From NCBI GenBank assembly GCA_030629475.1, contig DAOVOU010000105.1:1-7300 (forward strand): a stretch of DNA of 7,300 bases. The letters are read 5' to 3'. Below, in pieces: positions 6,879 to 7,300 of this stretch; positions within the stretch are counted from its first letter, which is position 1, and the number at the start of each line of letters is the position of its first letter. Both the position numbers and the translations under genes were made by a program. Below the pieces are notes generated by a model. The model was not told the DNA's origin. It did no database searches and saw nothing but the letters and a program-made list of their open reading frames with translations. This DNA comes from Desulfobacterales bacterium. Its GTDB lineage: Bacteria; Desulfobacterota; Desulfobacteria; Desulfobacterales; C00003060.

Positions 6879-7300
6879 TCATAGTAGCCAAAGCTTTGTT
6901 ACCTTTGGATCAATGATGACTTCATCCTTTTCAAAGTCGAGCTTAAGCCGCCATTTTTGAAGGGTAGCTGCCCCGATAATCACTCCATTGGTTAGGCCTT
7001 CTATTACCATAAACTCTCAGAAAAGCGGTATTCACCTATGTAAAAATTAAGACTAGCTCTCCCCTCAGCTCTAACCGTTTCACCTTCCTTCGCAGTCCTG
7101 AATTCCATAGGTTCTGGCACTGGTGTGATTATTTCAAGCTGTTGCGCAAGCTCTGGGTGATCTTTGTGATGCCTCTATCGCCTTCTCCTGCTTTGCCATC
7201 TCACGCATTATCGCATCGTTGACCTTCTCGGCCATCTTTGCTTCAATCACATCAGGGGCATACCCATTTGCCTGTCTTAGTTCCCGGGCAAGCTTGCCGA
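6879..7300 (-). pseudogene. Degraded or frameshifted gene end, resembling a retropepsin-like (clan AA) aspartic protease C-terminus; runs off window
   Basis: Three reading-frame segments on the minus strand follow one another as one broken gene. From 7300 to about 7170 a charged helical stretch (for example EAKMAEKVNDAIMREMAKQE) is open; that frame stops at 7136-7134. A second frame from about 7168 continues with HHKDHPELAQQLEIITPVPE and FYIGEYRF, and stops at 7006-7004. A third frame from about 7013 gives FMVIEGLTNGVIIGAATLQKW then RLKLDFEKDEVIIDP and stops at 6881-6879. The last part resembles the C-terminal strand-turn of retropepsin-like aspartic proteases (IIG followed by a hydrophobic helix and LDF). 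The active-site DTG would lie further upstream, outside the window or lost. Single-base changes near 7170 and near 7014 would restore one frame, so sequencing or assembly error is an alternative to true decay. The family call is tentative; the broken coding character is better supported. The end lies only 29 bp before the hdrA start. Confidence 0.45.

Overview
The window carries a compact set of four minus-strand genes that look like the methyl-branch reductase end of a Wood-Ljungdahl (reductive acetyl-CoA) pathway and its electron supply. Reading with transcription, from high to low coordinates, they are: a very large HdrA-type flavo-iron-sulfur protein (6849-2374), an MvhD-type [2Fe-2S] subunit (2387-1971), the methylene-tetrahydrofolate reductase accessory subunit MetV (1718-1050), and the catalytic subunit MetF (1053-136). 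The combination of HdrA/MvhD with MetVF is typical of strict anaerobes that run the C1 pathway with tetrahydrofolate. The gene set and the AT-leaning short tandem repeats between genes suggest a member of Desulfobacterota (sulfate-reducing or syntrophic 'deltaproteobacteria'). An acetogenic Firmicute is less likely but not excluded. This placement is inference from gene content only.

Region by region: 1-137 is a non-coding array of imperfect 7-bp repeats that runs up to the metF stop codon and is arranged as an inverted repeat. 136-1718 is metV-metF, joined by an ATGA stop/start overlap. 1719-1970 is a 252-bp gap with a good metV ribosome binding site, a perfect TATAAT hexamer, and two inverted arrays of four 8-bp repeats. 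1971-6849 is mvhD and hdrA, overlapping by 14 bp. 6879-7300 holds the 3' end of a broken gene, out of frame in two places, whose last stretch resembles the C-terminal end of a retropepsin-like (clan AA) aspartic protease; it runs off the window.

How the genes may work together: MetF reduces methylene-THF to methyl-THF (or the reverse in acetate oxidisers) at a flavin. MetV supplies Fe-S/zinc centres next to MetF. MvhD normally passes electrons between HdrA and a partner enzyme. The 1491-residue HdrA protein contains two incomplete HdrA modules and a GltD-type NAD(P)H:flavin module, so it could be a one-polypeptide electron hub feeding MetVF from NAD(P)H and/or ferredoxin. No HdrB, HdrC or hydrogenase gene is present in the window. 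The most interesting points are the build of this fusion protein and the two inverted repeat arrays that bracket metVF.
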